From contig JAWKKA010000018.1 in NCBI GenBank assembly GCA_041393495.1, forward strand, positions 1-51,080: a stretch of 51,080 nucleotides of DNA, in the 5' to 3' direction. The stretch comes from RHKX01 sp041393495. Its GTDB lineage: Bacteria > Actinomycetota > Thermoleophilia > Solirubrobacterales > 70-9. The position numbers were made by a program, and so were the translations under genes. Position 1 is the first letter of the stretch, and the number at the start of each line of letters is the position of its first letter. Under the pieces are notes generated by a model. That model ran no database searches and was not told the DNA's origin. It saw nothing but the letters and a program-made list of their open reading frames with translations. Positions 1 to 7,779 of the stretch are shown here, one piece after another.

Positions 1-474
1 CTGAGCGCGATCGCGGTCGTTTGTTGCACGGTCGGCATCGCGAGCCTGGGGACCGCCGGCGCCGCACACGGTCCCGCCGGAATCAGGATCAAGCAGAACC
101 GGAACGGCGCCGTCGGCCCGCTGCTCGCGACCGTCCGCAGCGGCAGGTGCCGGCTCGCGGGCGGCTCGTTCCACTTCCGCGCCGCTGGCCGCGGGCTCAG
201 CCTCCACGTCGACCTCGACGACTGGAAGGGCTACAAGCATCGCTACCAGTTGACCGTCGGCTCGCCGGGCAAGGTCTTCGTCGACCGCGCCAACCAGAGC
301 AACGGTGCCTACAGCAGCGAGTTCGCGATCCCGGGCTCGACGACGGGAACGACCGCTACCGTCGAGTTCCGTCACAGGGGCTCGGTGATCCGCATCGGCG
401 CCCCCGACCTCCCCAACTTCGACTATTCGCGCTTCCTGCTGCTCAGCGGCGCCGCGCGATGCGTCCATCGCTGA
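1..474 (+). CDS. Secreted protein of unknown function, 5' end outside window
   Basis: The frame is open from base 1 to TGA at 472-474, giving 157 visible residues without a start codon. The first ~20 residues (hydrophobic, VVCCTVGIASLG then AGAAHG) look like the core and Ala-rich cleavage region of a signal peptide, so little of the protein is missing. The mature part is beta-strand-like and polar, with two Cys (one in SGRCRL, one near the end in AARCVHR) that could form a disulfide. I recognise no family. A secreted or cell-surface location is inferred from the signal peptide only. Confidence 0.6.
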   Translation: MSAIAVVCCTVGIASLGTAGAAHGPAGIRIKQNRNGAVGPLLATVRSGRCRLAGGSFHFRAAGRGLSLHVDLDDWKGYKHRYQLTVGSPGKVFVDRANQSNGAYSSEFAIPGSTTGTTATVEFRHRGSVIRIGAPDLPNFDYSRFLLLSGAARCVHR

Positions 475-633
475 CGACGGCGCCGCCGCGGGCTCGCTTC
501 GCGATCGCAGCCCCCGCCCGAGCCCCCGCCGGGCCGTAGCGATCGGCCTGCCAACCCCGCCCGGCAGAAGGCAGGCTTCTGGGCGGTGGGCTGACGAGGC
601 GAGGCGCTTGCTGCGCCAGCCGCAACCGGCACC

Positions 634-674
634 TGGGTCATCTCACCCACGAATAGCGTGGGTGAGATGACCCA
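634..674. repeat. 41-bp palindromic repeat, family B copy 1
   Basis: Perfect 18-base inverted repeat, TGGGTCATCTCACCCACG, around the 5-base centre AATAG. A second copy of the same length (41 bases, about 33 identical, preceded in both cases by GGCACC) lies at 18943-18983 over the start codon of dgt. This copy is the more perfect hairpin. It could be a REP/MITE-like element, a bidirectional terminator or a protein-binding site. Confidence 0.75.
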
Positions 675-736
675 CCCCCGTTGCCGAGGCAATGCCTCCC
701 TTCGTTGCCCTCCGGCCCGCGGCCCGGCCACGCGCG

Positions 737-756
737 GAGTGTTCCGCGGAACACTC
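737..756. promoter_or_regulatory. 20-bp perfect palindrome, possible operator
   Basis: GAGTGTTCCG followed directly by CGGAACACTC forms a perfect 20-base palindrome in non-coding DNA. The centre resembles a shortened parS (TGTTCC..GGAACA) but lacks the central ACGT-type core, so it is not called parS. The binding protein is unknown. Confidence 0.35.
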
Positions 757-826
757 GCGCTCGCCTGGAACCGATCATCTGGACGCAGCGCCGCGACGCG
801 CCCGGCCGCCTGCCGATGGGGATGGA

Positions 827-900
827 TGGGCCGGGGAGGATTCGAACCTCCGTCCAACGGATTATGAGTCCGCTGCTCTGACCAACTGAGCTACCGGCCC
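827..900 (-). tRNA. tRNA with CAT anticodon (Met elongator or Ile2)
   Basis: Read on the minus strand, 74 nt fold as a complete cloverleaf: acceptor GGGCCGG/CCGGCCC, D-arm GCTC...GAGC, anticodon loop CTCATAA (anticodon CAT), T-arm GGAGG TTCGAAT CCTCC, discriminator A. CCA is not encoded. CAT with a C4-G69/C5-G68 acceptor is what TilS uses to recognise tRNA-Ile2 (lysidine) in E. coli, so Ile2 is plausible. Elongator tRNA-Met cannot be excluded by eye. It is not an initiator, because the acceptor begins with a normal G-C pair. Confidence 0.93.
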
Positions 901-1009
901 TGGGTGCTCGCGTTCCCGCCGGTGGAGGCCCTCGTCGGCGCCCGGGGTTCACCTCGGGCCGGCTCGCTGCGACGGGCAACGCTCGCTGGGCAAGAATAGG
1001 GGCGTCTCG

Positions 1010-1069
1010 ATGACCGAGCACGCCCCGACAACGCCAAAGCGCCGGGCGATCGGCGCGCCCCGTCGCTGA
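1010..1069 (+). CDS. Possible 19-aa leader peptide before ltrA-like gene
   Basis: ATG at 1010 opens a 19-codon frame (Arg/Pro/Thr-rich) whose TGA at 1067-1069 overlaps the next gene's ATG at 1069 in the arrangement TGATG. That geometry is typical of translational coupling. No clear Shine-Dalgarno is seen, so this may be chance. Confidence 0.2.
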   Translation: MTEHAPTTPKRRAIGAPRR

Positions 1070-2262
1070 TGGCGCCCGTGGAGCTGCGGAGGACCGCGGG
1101 GGGCTCGCAAGGGGTGGGGACCCTCGAGCTCTTCTTCGACCTCGTCTTCGTCTTTGCGATCACCCAGGTATCGCACGTGCTCCTCAACAACGAGGTGAGC
1201 TGGGAGTTCGCGGGCCAGGCGATGCTCTGCCTGCTCGTCGTCTGGTCGGCCTGGAACTACACCACGTGGGTGACCAACGAGCTCGATCCCGAAGCTCCGA
1301 TCGTGCAGCTCCTGATGGTCGCGGTGATGTTCGCCAGCCTGCTGATGGCGATCGCGATCCCGCAGGCGTTCGGCGCCAAGGCGCTGCTCTTCGCCGGCTC
1401 CTACGTCGCGATCCAGGTCGGCCGCCACCTGTTCCTGACGTTCGTCGCCGCCGACCGGGGGACGATCGAGCGCGAACGGGCCGGCCGGATCCTGGCCTGG
1501 TTCGTCGCCGCGGGCGTGCTCTGGATCGCGGGCGCGCTCGCCGAAGGCACGACGCGGACGCTGCTCTGGATCGCCGCGCTCGCGCTCGACTACGGCGCGC
1601 CGCTGGTCCTGTACTGGGTCCCGGGGCGACCGCGCCTGGGCAGCGACACCTGGCTCGTCGAGACCGGCCACTTCGCCGAGCGGTTCGGCCTCTTCGTGAT
1701 CATCGCGCTCGGCGAGTCGATCGTCCTGACCGGCGCGACGACCGCCGGGCTCGAGCTCGACACCGCCACCGTCGGCGCGTTCGCCGGCGCCTTCCTCGGC
1801 ACAGCGGCGCTGTGGTGGCTGTACTTCGCCTCGGTCGCCCGACTGGCGGAGCGCGCGCTCGCCGAGGCATCGGATCGGACCCTGGTCGCCCGCGATGCCT
1901 ACACCTACGGGCACTTCCTGATCATCGCCGGCATCGTCCTCACCGCCGTGGGCGACGAGCTGGTGATCGCCCACCCGACCGACCCGCTGCCGAGCGCCGA
2001 GTTGGTCGCGGTCGTCGGCGGTCCGGTGCTCTACCTGCTCGCGCAGGTCCTCCTGCGCCTGCGGATGACGGGCTCGATCAGCACCCGCCGGCTCGGTGGA
2101 GCGCTGGCCTGCGTCGGGGTCGGGATCCTCGCCTCCGGCGCTTCCGCGCTGATCGTCGGGCTGCTGCTGCTCGCCGTCCTGGTCGCGGTGATCGTCGCCG
2201 ACACGATCGCGATGCGTCGCCGGCGCGACAGCGACTCGAGCCGATCGCCGGCGCCGGCGTAG
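1069..2262 (+). CDS. LtrA-family (low temperature requirement A) membrane protein
   Basis: The 397-residue protein begins with the family signature TLELFFDLVFVFAITQVSH (about residues 17-35), followed by roughly ten to twelve hydrophobic segments. Conserved elements include WNYTTWVTNELDP (~65), GHFAERFGLFVIIALGESI (~200-218) and WWLYF (~248). LtrA proteins are widespread integral membrane proteins. The name comes from a Listeria cold-sensitive mutant and the molecular activity is unknown. The tail is Arg/Ser-rich and probably cytoplasmic. The ATG start overlaps the stop of a possible short leader frame. It stands alone, downstream of a tRNA on the other strand. Confidence 0.9.
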   Translation: MAPVELRRTAGGSQGVGTLELFFDLVFVFAITQVSHVLLNNEVSWEFAGQAMLCLLVVWSAWNYTTWVTNELDPEAPIVQLLMVAVMFASLLMAIAIPQAFGAKALLFAGSYVAIQVGRHLFLTFVAADRGTIERERAGRILAWFVAAGVLWIAGALAEGTTRTLLWIAALALDYGAPLVLYWVPGRPRLGSDTWLVETGHFAERFGLFVIIALGESIVLTGATTAGLELDTATVGAFAGAFLGTAALWWLYFASVARLAERALAEASDRTLVARDAYTYGHFLIIAGIVLTAVGDELVIAHPTDPLPSAELVAVVGGPVLYLLAQVLLRLRMTGSISTRRLGGALACVGVGILASGASALIVGLLLLAVLVAVIVADTIAMRRRRDSDSSRSPAPA

Positions 2263-2334
2263 AGAGTCGCGCCTGGGCGGTGCCGGCCTGAACCGCCGAA
2301 GCCGGAGGCCCGCCCTTTCCAGCTCGCCGAGCCG

Positions 2335-2352
2335 AATTAGGGTACCCTAATT
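2335..2352. promoter_or_regulatory. 18-bp palindromic operator upstream of nirK-like gene
   Basis: AATTAGGGTACCCTAATT is a perfect palindrome in an AT-rich island, 38 bases before the TTG start at 2391. It is where a promoter would lie. The half-site TTAGG/CCTAA resembles metal-dependent DtxR/IdeR-type operators, and the central GGGTACCC also recalls copper-sensor sites; which regulator binds is unknown. Confidence 0.5.
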
Positions 2353-2390
2353 ACACACGATTTACACACGCTGCCCGGAGGTCTCCCGAA

Positions 2391-3821
2391 TTGCCGTCCC
2401 CGCGACGCCGTCCCATCGCCGCTCTCACCGTCCTGCTGCTGTCGGCAGCGCTGCTGGCATGCGGCGTCGACGAGACGGAGACACCCTCCGCGGCGGCCGA
2501 AGGCGAAGCGGAGGAGCGGCCGCTTCGGAACGTGGCGCGCGATCCCTCGCTCGTCCCGCCCCCGATCCGGCGCAGCGAGCCGCGCACCGTCGAGGTCGAT
2601 CTGGCGGTCCGTGAGGTCGTCGCGGAGCTCACCCCCGGCGTGGCGGCCTCCGTGTGGGCCTTCGCCCCCGTCCGCGACGGGCGGGTCGGCAAGCCGACCG
2701 TGCCCGGGCCGATGGTGCGGGTGATGGAGGGCGACACGGTCGTCCTCAACCTCCGCAACGCGTCCGACAGCTCCGAGCCCCACAACATCGACCTCCACGC
2801 GGTCGTCGGCCCCGGCGGCGGCGGCGCGGTGACCGAGGTCAGCCCCGGCGAGGAGGCGACGCTGCGCTTCAAGGCGACCCGCCGCGGCACCTACCTCTAC
2901 CACTGCGCTGCCGAGGGGATGCCGTGGGAGCACGTAGCGCACGGAATGGTCGGACTGATCCAGGTCGATCCGCCCGGCGGGCTGCGGCCCGGGTTCCGCG
3001 AGTACTACGTCGGCCAGAGCGAGTGGTACCTGGGAGCGGACTCCGCGGGCGAGACGGCGGCCGGGCATCCGTTCCACGACCTCGACGAGACACAGGCCGA
3101 GTCGGAATCGCCGGACTTCTACACCTACAACGGCCACAGCGCCGCCCTGCAGGACCCGGCGCTGTTCGGCGAGGCTATCTCGGTCGACCGGGGCGACCGC
3201 GTCCGGCTCTTCTTCGCCAACGGCGGCCCCAACGCGACCGCGAACGTTCACGTCGTCGGGCAGATCTTCGACCGGGTCTACGGCGGCGACCCGGCCGACG
3301 CGGTCCGCAACGAGGAGACGGTCGCCGTCGCCCCGGGCTCCGCCTCGGTGTTCGAGCTGACGGCGGACGTCCCGGGCGCCTATGAGCTGATGGACCACGC
3401 GATCTACAGGGCGGCGCGCGGCGCGATGGGAACGATCCTCGTCAACCCTCAGTGCAAGGATCCCGAACGCTGCGAGTGGCCGCGCTCCCTGTACTCGCCG
3501 CCCGCGCAGGCGCTGGACGCCGCCGCGGAGCTCGCGAGCGTCGCGCGGCTGCTCCGCAGCGCCGGCGCGAGCTACGCGAGCGGCGATCCGGAGCGCGCCG
3601 GCGAGCAGGTCGCGAAGGCGTATCTCGACCACTTCGAGCGCATCGAAGGCAAGCTCGCCGCCCACGATCCGGTGCTGCTCGAATCGCTCGAGGTGGCGAT
3701 CTCGACCACGCTGCGGGAGCAGATCGAAGCCGGCGCCCCGGTCGAGGAGGTCGAAGCGTTGCTCGACGGGACGCTCGACGAGCTCGAGCAGGCCGAGCCG
3801 CTGCTGCAGGGCGCGCACTGA
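2391..3821 (+). CDS. nirK: NirK-type copper nitrite reductase lipoprotein with extra C-terminal helical domain
   Basis: Expected reaction: one-electron reduction of nitrite to NO outside the membrane. The TTG start is chosen because GGAGG lies 9 bases upstream. A lipobox (LLAC, Cys24) predicts lipid anchoring. Two cupredoxin domains carry every NirK ligand: type 1 copper His131, Cys172, His181, Met186; type 2 copper His136, His171, His336; catalytic Asp134 (HNIDLH) and His287 (NVHVVG). Residues ~375-476 are an added helical region (YASGDPERAGEQVAKAYLDHFERIE) resembling the periplasmic helical segment fused to some FTR1 iron permeases. Typical NirK ends before this point. A perfect palindrome lies in the promoter region. 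The fold and ligands are secure; nitrite as the true substrate is inferred. Confidence 0.85.
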   Translation: MPSPRRRPIAALTVLLLSAALLACGVDETETPSAAAEGEAEERPLRNVARDPSLVPPPIRRSEPRTVEVDLAVREVVAELTPGVAASVWAFAPVRDGRVGKPTVPGPMVRVMEGDTVVLNLRNASDSSEPHNIDLHAVVGPGGGGAVTEVSPGEEATLRFKATRRGTYLYHCAAEGMPWEHVAHGMVGLIQVDPPGGLRPGFREYYVGQSEWYLGADSAGETAAGHPFHDLDETQAESESPDFYTYNGHSAALQDPALFGEAISVDRGDRVRLFFANGGPNATANVHVVGQIFDRVYGGDPADAVRNEETVAVAPGSASVFELTADVPGAYELMDHAIYRAARGAMGTILVNPQCKDPERCEWPRSLYSPPAQALDAAAELASVARLLRSAGASYASGDPERAGEQVAKAYLDHFERIEGKLAAHDPVLLESLEVAISTTLREQIEAGAPVEEVEALLDGTLDELEQAEPLLQGAH

Positions 3822-3889
3822 CGTGCCCGGGCATCGCGAGGTGTGCCGGCGTCGCCTCGACCCGGGGCGGCGCAGCTAGAGTCGGCCCG

Positions 3890-4243
3890 ATGGCCGACGA
3901 GATCGCACCCGACGTCGCCGAGCGGACGACCCTCGCGGGCGAGCGGACCCTGCTCGCCTGGTGGCGGACCGGCCTCGCCGCGCTCGCGGTCGCGATCGCG
4001 GTTGGCCGGATCGTCCCCGAGCTCTCCTCGATCGAGACGGCCTGGCCGTACACGGTGATGGGAGTGGCCTACGCCGTCTACGGGATCGGGCTGATCATCT
4101 ACGGGAGCGCCCGCGGCCGCGCCGTCACCCTCGCCGCCCGTCGCGGGGAGCTGAGCGAGTCGCGGCCCGCCGTGATGCGACTGATCGCCGTGGCCGGCGT
4201 CGCGCTCGGGCTCGGCACGGTCGGCCTGATCCTGTTCGGTTGA
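3890..4243 (+). CDS. DUF202 family membrane protein
   Basis: A 117-residue protein with the DUF202 pattern: N-terminal TTLAGERTLLAWWRTGLAAL followed by three predicted membrane helices (about residues 23-42, 55-75, 95-115). The family is of unknown function; some members sit beside transport or stress genes. The ATG start is 68 bases after the nirK-like gene on the same strand, so the two may share a transcript, but no functional link is established. Confidence 0.85.
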   Translation: MADEIAPDVAERTTLAGERTLLAWWRTGLAALAVAIAVGRIVPELSSIETAWPYTVMGVAYAVYGIGLIIYGSARGRAVTLAARRGELSESRPAVMRLIAVAGVALGLGTVGLILFG

Positions 4244-4350
4244 GCGGGCGCGCCGCCGGGGGAGGCTGGCCGGGGCGCATTCGGGAGCACGTCGTCCCGC
4301 TCCGTGGCCGCCGCGGTCTAAGGGATCGCGTCGAGACCGCCGATCAGTGG

Positions 4351-6405
4351 ATGGTGTCGGCATCGAGTCAGACCCGTAACCGGATCGAGCGGACCGCGAA
4401 GCTCTGCCTGTGGGCCGCGGTGGCGCTGACGATCGCGTGGCTGGCCTGGTCGCTGGCGGGCCGGCCCGGCCACGCGGGCCGCTTCTTCAACGTCTGGATC
4501 TACGACGCGGCGATCTTCGCCGCCGCGCTCACGGCGGTCGCGCAGGCGCTCGCCGGCAGGGCGCGTTGGGCCTGGTCCCTGCTCGGCGCCGGGCTCGGCG
4601 CCTGGGCGCTCGCGAACTCGCTCTCGTACACGTCGTTCGGCGGTGAGCCGGCAATCGGACGGATGAGCTGGGTCGACCTCTGCTTCCTCGCGGCGCTGCC
4701 ACTCCTGCTCGCCGGCGTTGCCCAGCTCATCCGCTCGCGGGCGGCGCGGTTCCCGGTGGCGGCGTGGTTCGATGCCCTCGCGGCCGGGCTCGCGACCGCC
4801 GCGGTGGCGCTGGCGCTCCTCGCTCCGACCTTGCTCGCCTACGACTGGCACACGGCGATCAACGAGGTGACCAACGTCGGCTATCCGTTCGCCGACCTGC
4901 TCCTGTTCGGATTCCTCTTCGGAGCGCTGGCGACGCAGGGCGCAGGTGGCTCGCGGTCGCTGTGGCTCGTCGCCTCCGGGGTGCTCGTCTGGGCGGCCGC
5001 CGACGTCCTCTTCGCGACCCGGATCGCCGCCGGGACCTACGGGCCCGGCACCCTCGACGTGCTCTGGCCCGCGGGGGCGGTCCTGATCGCCGCCGGAGCG
5101 GTTGCCGCGGCCACGCCCGAGCCGGACCGCAGGCTCGAGTACCGCTCGCCGAGGGGCGTCGCCGCGTCGAGCGGGATCGTCGCGGTGACGGTCCTCTGCC
5201 TGGCCGGGCTCGGCGACGTCGCGGCAGTCGCCGTCGTCGCCGCGGCGGCATCGGTGCTCGCCCTGATCGTCCGGCTCGTCGTCGTCGCGCGCGAGTACGA
5301 CCAGCTCCTCGGCGCTGTCACCGATGAGGCGAGCACCGATTCGCTGACCGGGCTGCGCAACCGCCGCAAGCTGCTCGAGGACCTGACCGCGCACCTCGCC
5401 GGCGACGACCCCGGCGAGCGGCTGCTGGCGCTGTTCGACCTGAACGGCTTCAAGGACTACAACGACGCATTCGGGCACTCCGCCGGGGACGCCCTGCTGC
5501 GACGGCTCGGTGGCAACCTCGACGCCGCCGTCCGAGGCGTCGGCACCGCCTACCGGCTCGGCGGCGACGAGTTCTGCATCCTCTGCGACCCGTCGGCGCG
5601 ACCGCAGCCCGCGATCATCCACGGCGCCCACGCCGCGCTCTCGGAGAGCGGTGAGGCGTTCACGATCTCGGCGTCGGGCGGCCACGTGCGGATCCCCGCG
5701 GAGGCGCCGGAGGCCGAGGAGGCGCTCCGCAAGGCGGACACGCGCATGTACGCGGAGAAGCGCCGGTCGAGCCGCGCCGACCGCCAGACGGCGGGCGTGC
5801 TGCTGCGGGTGCTGCGCGAGCGCGAGCCGGCGCTCGCCGAGCACCACCACAGCGTCGCCGACGCCGCTGCGATGACAGCGGCCGAGCTCGGAATGGACGC
5901 CGAGGGGATCGACGTCGTTCGCCGCGCAGCGGAGCTCCATGACGTCGGCAAGGTCGCGATCCCGGACGAGATCCTCCACAAGCCGGGACCGCTCGACGAG
6001 ACCGAGACGGAGCTGATGCACAGCCACACGATCACCGGGGAGCGGATCCTCGGCTCGACCCAGGCGATGCGGCCCGTGGCCGCACTCGTCCGCTCCTCGC
6101 ACGAGCGCTGGGACGGCCACGGCTACCCCGACGGGCTGGCGGGAGAGGAGATCCCGCTCGGCGCCCGGATCATCTTCGTCTGCGACGCGTTCGACGCGAT
6201 GACGAGCGACCGGCCCTACCAGCCGTCCGTTGATCCCGCCGAGGCACTCGACGAGCTCGAGCGCCACGCCGGAACGCAGTTCGACCCGCGCGTGGTCGCG
6301 GCGTTCCGCCGCAGCGTCCCCGCCCGACGAGCGCCAGAATGGGCGCGTGAGCGGACTGCAGGAACTCCCGAACCCGCGCCAGAGCCTCCTCGGGATCTCC
6401 GCTGA
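4351..6405 (+). CDS. Membrane-bound GGDEF and HD-GYP c-di-GMP turnover protein
   Basis: 684 residues. Residues ~15-315 form about eight to nine membrane helices (sensor unknown). A diguanylate cyclase domain follows (DSLTGLRNRRKL at ~330, RLGGDEF at 402-408), then an HD-GYP phosphodiesterase domain (His530-Asp531 in ELHDVGK; HERWDGHGYPDGL at ~584-596). Both active-site signatures are intact, so it could both make and hydrolyse c-di-GMP. The product-inhibition I-site (RxxD five residues before GGDEF) is absent, since the Asp is Gly. The 3' end overlaps the next gene by 59 bases. The ATG at 4351 precedes the first helix; GTG at 4354 is an alternative. Confidence 0.92.
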   Translation: MVSASSQTRNRIERTAKLCLWAAVALTIAWLAWSLAGRPGHAGRFFNVWIYDAAIFAAALTAVAQALAGRARWAWSLLGAGLGAWALANSLSYTSFGGEPAIGRMSWVDLCFLAALPLLLAGVAQLIRSRAARFPVAAWFDALAAGLATAAVALALLAPTLLAYDWHTAINEVTNVGYPFADLLLFGFLFGALATQGAGGSRSLWLVASGVLVWAAADVLFATRIAAGTYGPGTLDVLWPAGAVLIAAGAVAAATPEPDRRLEYRSPRGVAASSGIVAVTVLCLAGLGDVAAVAVVAAAASVLALIVRLVVVAREYDQLLGAVTDEASTDSLTGLRNRRKLLEDLTAHLAGDDPGERLLALFDLNGFKDYNDAFGHSAGDALLRRLGGNLDAAVRGVGTAYRLGGDEFCILCDPSARPQPAIIHGAHAALSESGEAFTISASGGHVRIPAEAPEAEEALRKADTRMYAEKRRSSRADRQTAGVLLRVLREREPALAEHHHSVADAAAMTAAELGMDAEGIDVVRRAAELHDVGKVAIPDEILHKPGPLDETETELMHSHTITGERILGSTQAMRPVAALVRSSHERWDGHGYPDGLAGEEIPLGARIIFVCDAFDAMTSDRPYQPSVDPAEALDELERHAGTQFDPRVVAAFRRSVPARRAPEWARERTAGTPEPAPEPPRDLR

Positions 6406-6691
6406 GGGCGACGAGGTCTGGCTGATCCGCGGGATCGCCCGCAAGCAGTACACCTGCCCGGGCTGCTACGGGAACGTCGAGATCGGCGAGGAGCACGTGA
6501 TCGCGCAGACGGTGATGCGCCTCGGCGGCACCGAGCACCGGCACTGGCACCGCGGCTGCGCGAAGCGGATCCTCGAGCCGGGGCTGCGTCGGCTGAAGGC
6601 GGTCAGCGCCCGCGAGTCGGGGCCCGCCAAGCTCGCGAGCCGGGGCCGGCGGCCGGCGGGAAAGCGCGGCCGGCGGACGCCGCGGCGCTAG
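6347..6691 (+). CDS. Small actinobacterial protein with Cys/His zinc motif
   Basis: 114 residues from GTG 6347, overlapping the end of the GGDEF/HD-GYP gene in another frame. The core reads QYTCPGC...EEHVIAQ...HRHWHRGCAKR, a CxxC plus His/Cys pattern expected to bind one zinc ion. The C-terminus is Arg/Lys-rich. Similar short proteins (GIARKQYTCPGC) occur across actinobacteria with no assigned function. The long overlap suggests translation coupled to the c-di-GMP gene; a functional link is only an inference. Confidence 0.7.
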   Translation: MSGLQELPNPRQSLLGISAEGDEVWLIRGIARKQYTCPGCYGNVEIGEEHVIAQTVMRLGGTEHRHWHRGCAKRILEPGLRRLKAVSARESGPAKLASRGRRPAGKRGRRTPRR

Positions 6692-6694
6692 CCG

Positions 6695-7702
6695 TCAGCC
6701 CGAGGGGGTCATGCCCGAGGCCCGGTCGGCCTTGTCGATCGCGGCCTCGAGCTCGGCCTTGCTGAACGCGCCTTCGATCGCCGTCGAGACCTTGCCGTCG
6801 GCGTCGATCACGAACAGCCACGGCTCCGACGGGAGGTTGAATGCCTTGACCTGGGGCCGCGGCCCCTTGTTCGGGTCGTTGTCGTTGTAGATCTCCATGT
6901 GGATGTACGCGGCGTCATCGGGGCGCTCGTTCTTGACCTCCTCGGTGATGTCGGCGACCGGACCGCAGACACGGCTCGTGCAGAGCGCCGGCGTCGCGAA
7001 CAGGAGGACGATCGGCTTCTTGCCGAGCACGTCGGCATAGTCGACGTCGTGCATCGAGGTCGGCGGCTGGCGGGTGTCGATCTTCGTCAGATCGCCGCCG
7101 ACGTCGGCGGCCGTCGGCGTGTGCATCATCGGCGCCTCGTCGCCGGGCTGCGGCACGCCCGGGAACTTGCCGACGACGGCGCTCGGCACCCGCGCGAAAG
7201 AGTAGGAGCCGTCGTCGGCGCGGAACATCGCGAGGATCTGCCACTCGCCCTTGGCCGGCATGTCGACGTCCGTCGCGTAGACGTACTTGGCGGCGTCGGG
7301 ATCCTGGGTGGTCGTCTTGGCCGCGAACGCGGGCGGGGTCGTCAGCGAGTGGACGGCGGCGGGGTACGGCCCCTCCGCCTTGCCGCCCGGCTGGGCGACG
7401 TAGAGCGCGACCTGGGCGTCGGGGACGTTGCCGTGCTCGACGGTGAAGACGCCGAAGCCGTAACGGTTCTTGCCCTCGTTGAAGACCTGCTGGGTGGGCG
7501 CGACGACGAGGTCGCTCTCGGTCGCGTCGGCGCTGAGCTGCTCGAGCGTCTTGCCGCCCGCCGCCGGGAACTGGGCGGCGCTCGGCGCGGCGGTTGTCGC
7601 ATCGCCGGTCGAGTCGGAGGAGCCGCCGCAGCCGGCGATCAGCGCGAGCGCGAACGGGAGGGCGAGGAGGGCGCGCGCTCTCGGTGTCAGGGCTTCGGGC
7701 AC
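6695..7702 (-). CDS. Thioredoxin-fold lipoprotein with CX4C motif
   Basis: 335 residues from GTG 7702. The N-terminus is a lipoprotein signal (ALALIAGCGG), so it is exported and lipid-anchored. Residues ~30-200 form a beta-rich domain; residues ~225-330 are thioredoxin-like, with LLFATPALCTSRVCGP (two Cys spaced CX4C, unlike the CxxC of thioredoxin or CxxxC of Sco1), EPWLFVIDADGKV and a C-terminal helix. The likely role is extracytoplasmic thiol redox or metal chemistry; a Sco/TlpA-like function is possible but unproven. It converges on the preceding plus-strand gene (3-base gap) and diverges from the SDR gene at 7780. Confidence 0.8.
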   Translation of the reverse strand: MPEALTPRARALLALPFALALIAGCGGSSDSTGDATTAAPSAAQFPAAGGKTLEQLSADATESDLVVAPTQQVFNEGKNRYGFGVFTVEHGNVPDAQVALYVAQPGGKAEGPYPAAVHSLTTPPAFAAKTTTQDPDAAKYVYATDVDMPAKGEWQILAMFRADDGSYSFARVPSAVVGKFPGVPQPGDEAPMMHTPTAADVGGDLTKIDTRQPPTSMHDVDYADVLGKKPIVLLFATPALCTSRVCGPVADITEEVKNERPDDAAYIHMEIYNDNDPNKGPRPQVKAFNLPSEPWLFVIDADGKVSTAIEGAFSKAELEAAIDKADRASGMTPSG

Positions 7703-7779
7703 GGCGGCGAATCCTAGAGAACCCGGTTCCTTTACTTGACGGTTAGGCTGCCGGCGTCGGCGAACGAGAGGAGCAGAGC

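Larger units (their letters stand above)
475..826. other. Intergenic region rich in palindromes
   Basis: This 352-base stretch between the secreted protein and the tRNA holds no convincing gene. Short open frames on both strands are Arg/Pro-rich shadows. It contains the 41-base inverted repeat at 634-674 and the 20-base palindrome at 737-756, both listed separately. Confidence 0.6.

Noticed and set aside
737..756. parS-like centromere site
   Set aside because: The core is TGTTCC-GCGG-type without the central ACGT and is two bases shorter than known parS sites.
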